Assembly: GCA_014799985.1 (NCBI GenBank)
Contig: JAAVGZ010000031.1
Span: forward strand, 1 to 6,873
Source: Helicobacter sp.
GTDB lineage: Bacteria > Campylobacterota > Campylobacteria > Campylobacterales > Helicobacteraceae
Direction of reading: 5' to 3'
DNA: 6,873 nucleotides
Below, piece by piece: positions 4,767 to 6,873 of this stretch. The translations under genes and the position numbers were made by a program. Positions within the stretch are counted from its first letter, which is position 1, and each line of letters starts with the position of its first letter. The notes beneath the pieces are model-generated. The model ran no database searches. It was not told where the DNA came from and saw only the letters and a program-made list of their open reading frames with translations.

Positions 4767-6668
4767 ATGGAAAGCAACGACAAAATCATGCGGGCTGCGT
4801 TTATCGTCAGCGCCGTTATGTATGGCATAGCGCTTGGGCTCGACATTTGGCTCGCGCCAACAGAGGGCGCGCTCGCGGGCGCAATTCTCGGAATCTACAT
4901 CATCAGCTACATTGTGCTTGGCTTCCCGATTCTCAAAGAAACGCTCAAGGGCTTCATTGCGCGCGACCTATTCAACGAAAACAGCCTCATGGGCATCGCG
5001 AGCATTGGCGCGTGGCTGCTTGGCGATGGCGCTGAAGCTGTGGCGATTGTGCTGTTTTATCAGGTCGGCGAAAGCCTGCAAGATAGCATGGTCGCGCGCA
5101 CGAAGGATTCTATCAAATCGCTACAAAAGCTCAAGATTGAGAGTATCCGCGTCTTGCGCGATGATAAGAGAATCGAGATTCCGCCCGAATCGGTGCGCGT
5201 GGGCGACATTGTCGTTGTGCTCGCGGGCGAACGCATTGGGGTTGATGGAATCATCACACAAGGCGCGGCGAATCTCGATTTGAGCGCGCTCAATGGCGAA
5301 TCGATTCCCGTGGCGGCGCAAGAGGGGCAAGAGGTGCTCGCAGGCACAATCAACCTCGATGGCGTGCTGCATATCCGCGCGACAAACAGCTATGCCGATT
5401 CTGCGCTAAGCAAAATCATCGCGCTCATCGAAGAGGGCAGCGCGAAAAAGGCGCAAAGCGAGGAGTTCATCACACGTTTTGCGCGATTCTACACGCCCGC
5501 TGTCGTGGGGCTCGCCGCGCTGATTGCGTTCGTGCCGCCCCTTTTGGCGCTTGCTAGCGGCGCAGACGCGCAAAACGCGCTGCATGTGTGGGGCGAGCGG
5601 GGGCTCATATTTCTCGTCATCTCGTGCCCCTGCGCGCTTGTCATCAGCATTCCGCTTAGCTTTTTCGTCTCGCTTGGCGCTGCCTCATCGCGCGGAATCC
5701 TCATCAAGGGCTCGCGATTCTTGGAGGCGCTGCACAATGTCCAAACGCTCGTTTTCGACAAAACGGGCACGCTTAGCAAGGGACAGCTGTCCGTGAGCAA
5801 GATTCAGAGCTTTGGCGACTATGACAAAGCACGGCTGCTCACGCTCGCCCAGAGCCTCGAATCGCACTCCACGCATGCGATTGCCAAAGCCATTTTGCGC
5901 GAGGAAAACGCGCAAGAGCTCCTCGCGCTTGTCGATGTGCAAGAAATCGCGGGCGGCGGGATTGGCGCGCAATACGAGGGGCGAGCGGTTCTCGCGGGCA
6001 ACGCGCGATTCTTGCGCGAGAAAGGAATCGCGGTTGTCGAAGAAACAGGCGCGTTTTGCAATGTGTATCTCGCCGATAATGGCGAGCTTGTCGGCATTTT
6101 GAGCCTCTCGGACACGCTCAAAGACGAAACGAAGGAGACATTGCGAGAATTGCGCGAGCAGCATAAAGAAATCGTGATTCTAAGCGGCGATAGCGGCTTG
6201 GTGGTGCAAGAAATGGCAAACGCGCTTGGTGTGAAACATTTCTATGGCGATTTGCTGCCCAAAGGTAAGGTCGAGAGGTTGCAGGCGCTGCTAGCGCCGC
6301 AGCAGGAACAGAAGCGCAAGAATCTCATTGCGTTTGTCGGAGACGGCATCAACGATGCGCCGAGCCTCGCGCTAAGCGATGTGGGAATCGCGATGGGCAA
6401 AAGCGGCAGCGACATCGCGCTCGCGAATGCCGACATCGTCATCTTGGACGACAACTTGCAAAAAATCACGCTCGCGTTTGCCATTGCGCGCAAGACGCGG
6501 CAGATTCTGTGGCAGAACATCGGCTTTGCGCTCGGGGCGAAAATCGCGATTATGCTGCTTGGCGCGTTTGGAATCGCCAATATTTGGCTCGCGCTCTTTG
6601 GTGATGTGGGCGTGGCGCTGCTCACATTGCTCAACGCTAAGCGCGCTTTGTGGGGCTATCGGAGCTAG
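4767..6668 (+). CDS. cadA: Zn/Cd/Pb-exporting P1B-type ATPase (CadA/ZntA-like) lacking the N-terminal metal-binding domain
   Basis: This inner-membrane pump uses ATP to export divalent soft metals. It has 633 residues. Eight membrane segments can be placed at about 8-29, 33-55, 72-86, 88-105, 243-264, 279-303, 582-601 and 602-624. Signatures are ISCPCA (285-290; Cys287 and Cys289 bind metal), DKTGTL (331-336; Asp331 is phosphorylated), SGDSG (473-477) and GDGINDAP (525-532). Lys592 (ALGAK) in segment 7 and Asp613 (FGDVG) in segment 8 match the Lys/Asp pair of the zinc-cadmium-lead subgroup, ruling out a copper pump. Oddities: no GMTCxxC or other N-terminal domain; the actuator motif is NGES (176-179) rather than TGES; and the nucleotide-domain His370 is followed by Ala instead of the usual Pro. 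The pump core is otherwise complete, so it is probably functional. It shares an operon with the upstream regulator. The symbol follows family usage; zntA would be equally fair. Confidence 0.93.
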   Translation: MESNDKIMRAAFIVSAVMYGIALGLDIWLAPTEGALAGAILGIYIISYIVLGFPILKETLKGFIARDLFNENSLMGIASIGAWLLGDGAEAVAIVLFYQVGESLQDSMVARTKDSIKSLQKLKIESIRVLRDDKRIEIPPESVRVGDIVVVLAGERIGVDGIITQGAANLDLSALNGESIPVAAQEGQEVLAGTINLDGVLHIRATNSYADSALSKIIALIEEGSAKKAQSEEFITRFARFYTPAVVGLAALIAFVPPLLALASGADAQNALHVWGERGLIFLVISCPCALVISIPLSFFVSLGAASSRGILIKGSRFLEALHNVQTLVFDKTGTLSKGQLSVSKIQSFGDYDKARLLTLAQSLESHSTHAIAKAILREENAQELLALVDVQEIAGGGIGAQYEGRAVLAGNARFLREKGIAVVEETGAFCNVYLADNGELVGILSLSDTLKDETKETLRELREQHKEIVILSGDSGLVVQEMANALGVKHFYGDLLPKGKVERLQALLAPQQEQKRKNLIAFVGDGINDAPSLALSDVGIAMGKSGSDIALANADIVILDDNLQKITLAFAIARKTRQILWQNIGFALGAKIAIMLLGAFGIANIWLALFGDVGVALLTLLNAKRALWGYRS

Positions 6669-6771
6669 GTCGCTTGCAATGGGGCGCTCGCGAGGCAATC
6701 TGGCGGCATAGAATCTTCGTCATGATTCTAGCTTCGCGCACGGTTGGTTGCCACGCTCGCCCACAATGACA
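6669..6771. repeat. Paired inverted repeat unit 1, forms a large imperfect stem-loop
   Basis: This unit starts at the first base after the ATPase stop codon. The left half contains GCGAGGCAATC (6690-6700) and CATAGAATC (6707-6715). The right half is inverted and contains GATTCTA (6724-6730), GGTTGCC (6746-6752) and ACAATGACA (6763-6771). TAGAATC/GATTCTA pair perfectly around an 8-nt loop. Further out, GGCAATC (6694-6700) pairs with GGTTGCC (one G-T), GGGCG (6682-6686) with CGCCC (6758-6762), and GTC with GAC at the ends. It resembles bacterial REP/BIME-like dispersed palindromic repeats. It may also cap the 3' end of the ATPase transcript. Confidence 0.6.
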
Positions 6772-6780
6772 AATAAAGAT

Positions 6781-6873
6781 GTTTCGCTTCGCTCAACATG
6801 ACAATAGAAAATTTTACATGCGGCATTTTTTGTCATTGCGAGTGTTAGCGAAACAATCAAACGACATAGAATC
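6781..6873. repeat. Paired inverted repeat unit 2, second stem-loop, runs off the window end
   Basis: GTTTCGCT (6781-6788) pairs with AGCGAAAC (6847-6854), and ATGACA (6798-6803) pairs with TGTCAT (6831-6836). CTC/GAG pair between them. The loop is AT-rich. The right arm, TGTCATTGCGAG...AGCGAAACAATC (6831-6858), is followed after exactly 6 nt by CATAGAATC (6865-6873). The left half of unit 1 has the same order and 6-nt spacing, so the two units are copies of one family. The final CATAGAATC reaches the last base, so more of the element may lie beyond. No reading frame of note is present in this stretch. Confidence 0.6.

Noticed and set aside
6669..6873. A CRISPR array
   Set aside because: The copies are degenerate, few, in mixed orientation and not separated by uniform spacers. 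They are paired inverted repeats instead.

Overview
The window looks like chromosomal DNA of a Campylobacterota (epsilonproteobacterial) bacterium, most likely Helicobacter or Wolinella-like. The signs are the proteins themselves, AT-rich intergenic stretches with good -10 boxes but poor -35 boxes, tightly packed genes, and AGGAG ribosome sites 5-7 nt before most starts. The coding DNA is rich in GCG and CGC and appears more GC-rich than H. pylori. H. pylori is also disfavoured because, as far as I know, it lacks de novo purine synthesis genes such as purF. The species cannot be named from this sequence alone.

Layout: (1) 1-234, the 3' end of an unidentified plus-strand gene, converging on (2) a minus-strand run of five genes from 4312 down to 262: trxA, a membrane-anchored thioredoxin-like protein without a CXXC, trxB, dapB and purF. 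Two junctions in this run are TAATG stop/start overlaps. trxB has a likely promoter of its own. (3) 4313-4429, a divergent regulatory region with an extended -10 box for trxA and an imperfect 28-bp dyad in front of arsR. (4) 4430-6668, a plus-strand operon of an SmtB-type ArsR repressor followed, after 1 nt, by a Zn/Cd/Pb P1B-type ATPase. (5) 6669-6873, a gene-free tail made almost wholly of degenerate inverted copies of a dispersed repeat related to TGTCATTGCGAG...AGCGAAACAATC, arranged as two large stem-loops.

How the genes work together: TrxA and TrxB form the NADPH-thioredoxin reducing system. The protein between them may be a membrane-tethered member of the same fold without redox cysteines. 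DapB (lysine/diaminopimelate) and PurF (purines) are biosynthetic enzymes that appear to share the transcript. PurF carries the ligands of an oxygen-sensitive [4Fe-4S] cluster. On the other strand, the regulator has the alpha-5 zinc ligand set of SmtB and probably shuts off its own operon until zinc (or cadmium) rises, when the ATPase exports the metal.

Most of the window is ordinary housekeeping. The parts worth a second look are the CXXC-less thioredoxin-like protein in the trx operon, an exporter ATPase with no N-terminal metal-binding domain and two altered signature motifs, and the paired stem-loop repeat array directly after the ATPase stop codon.
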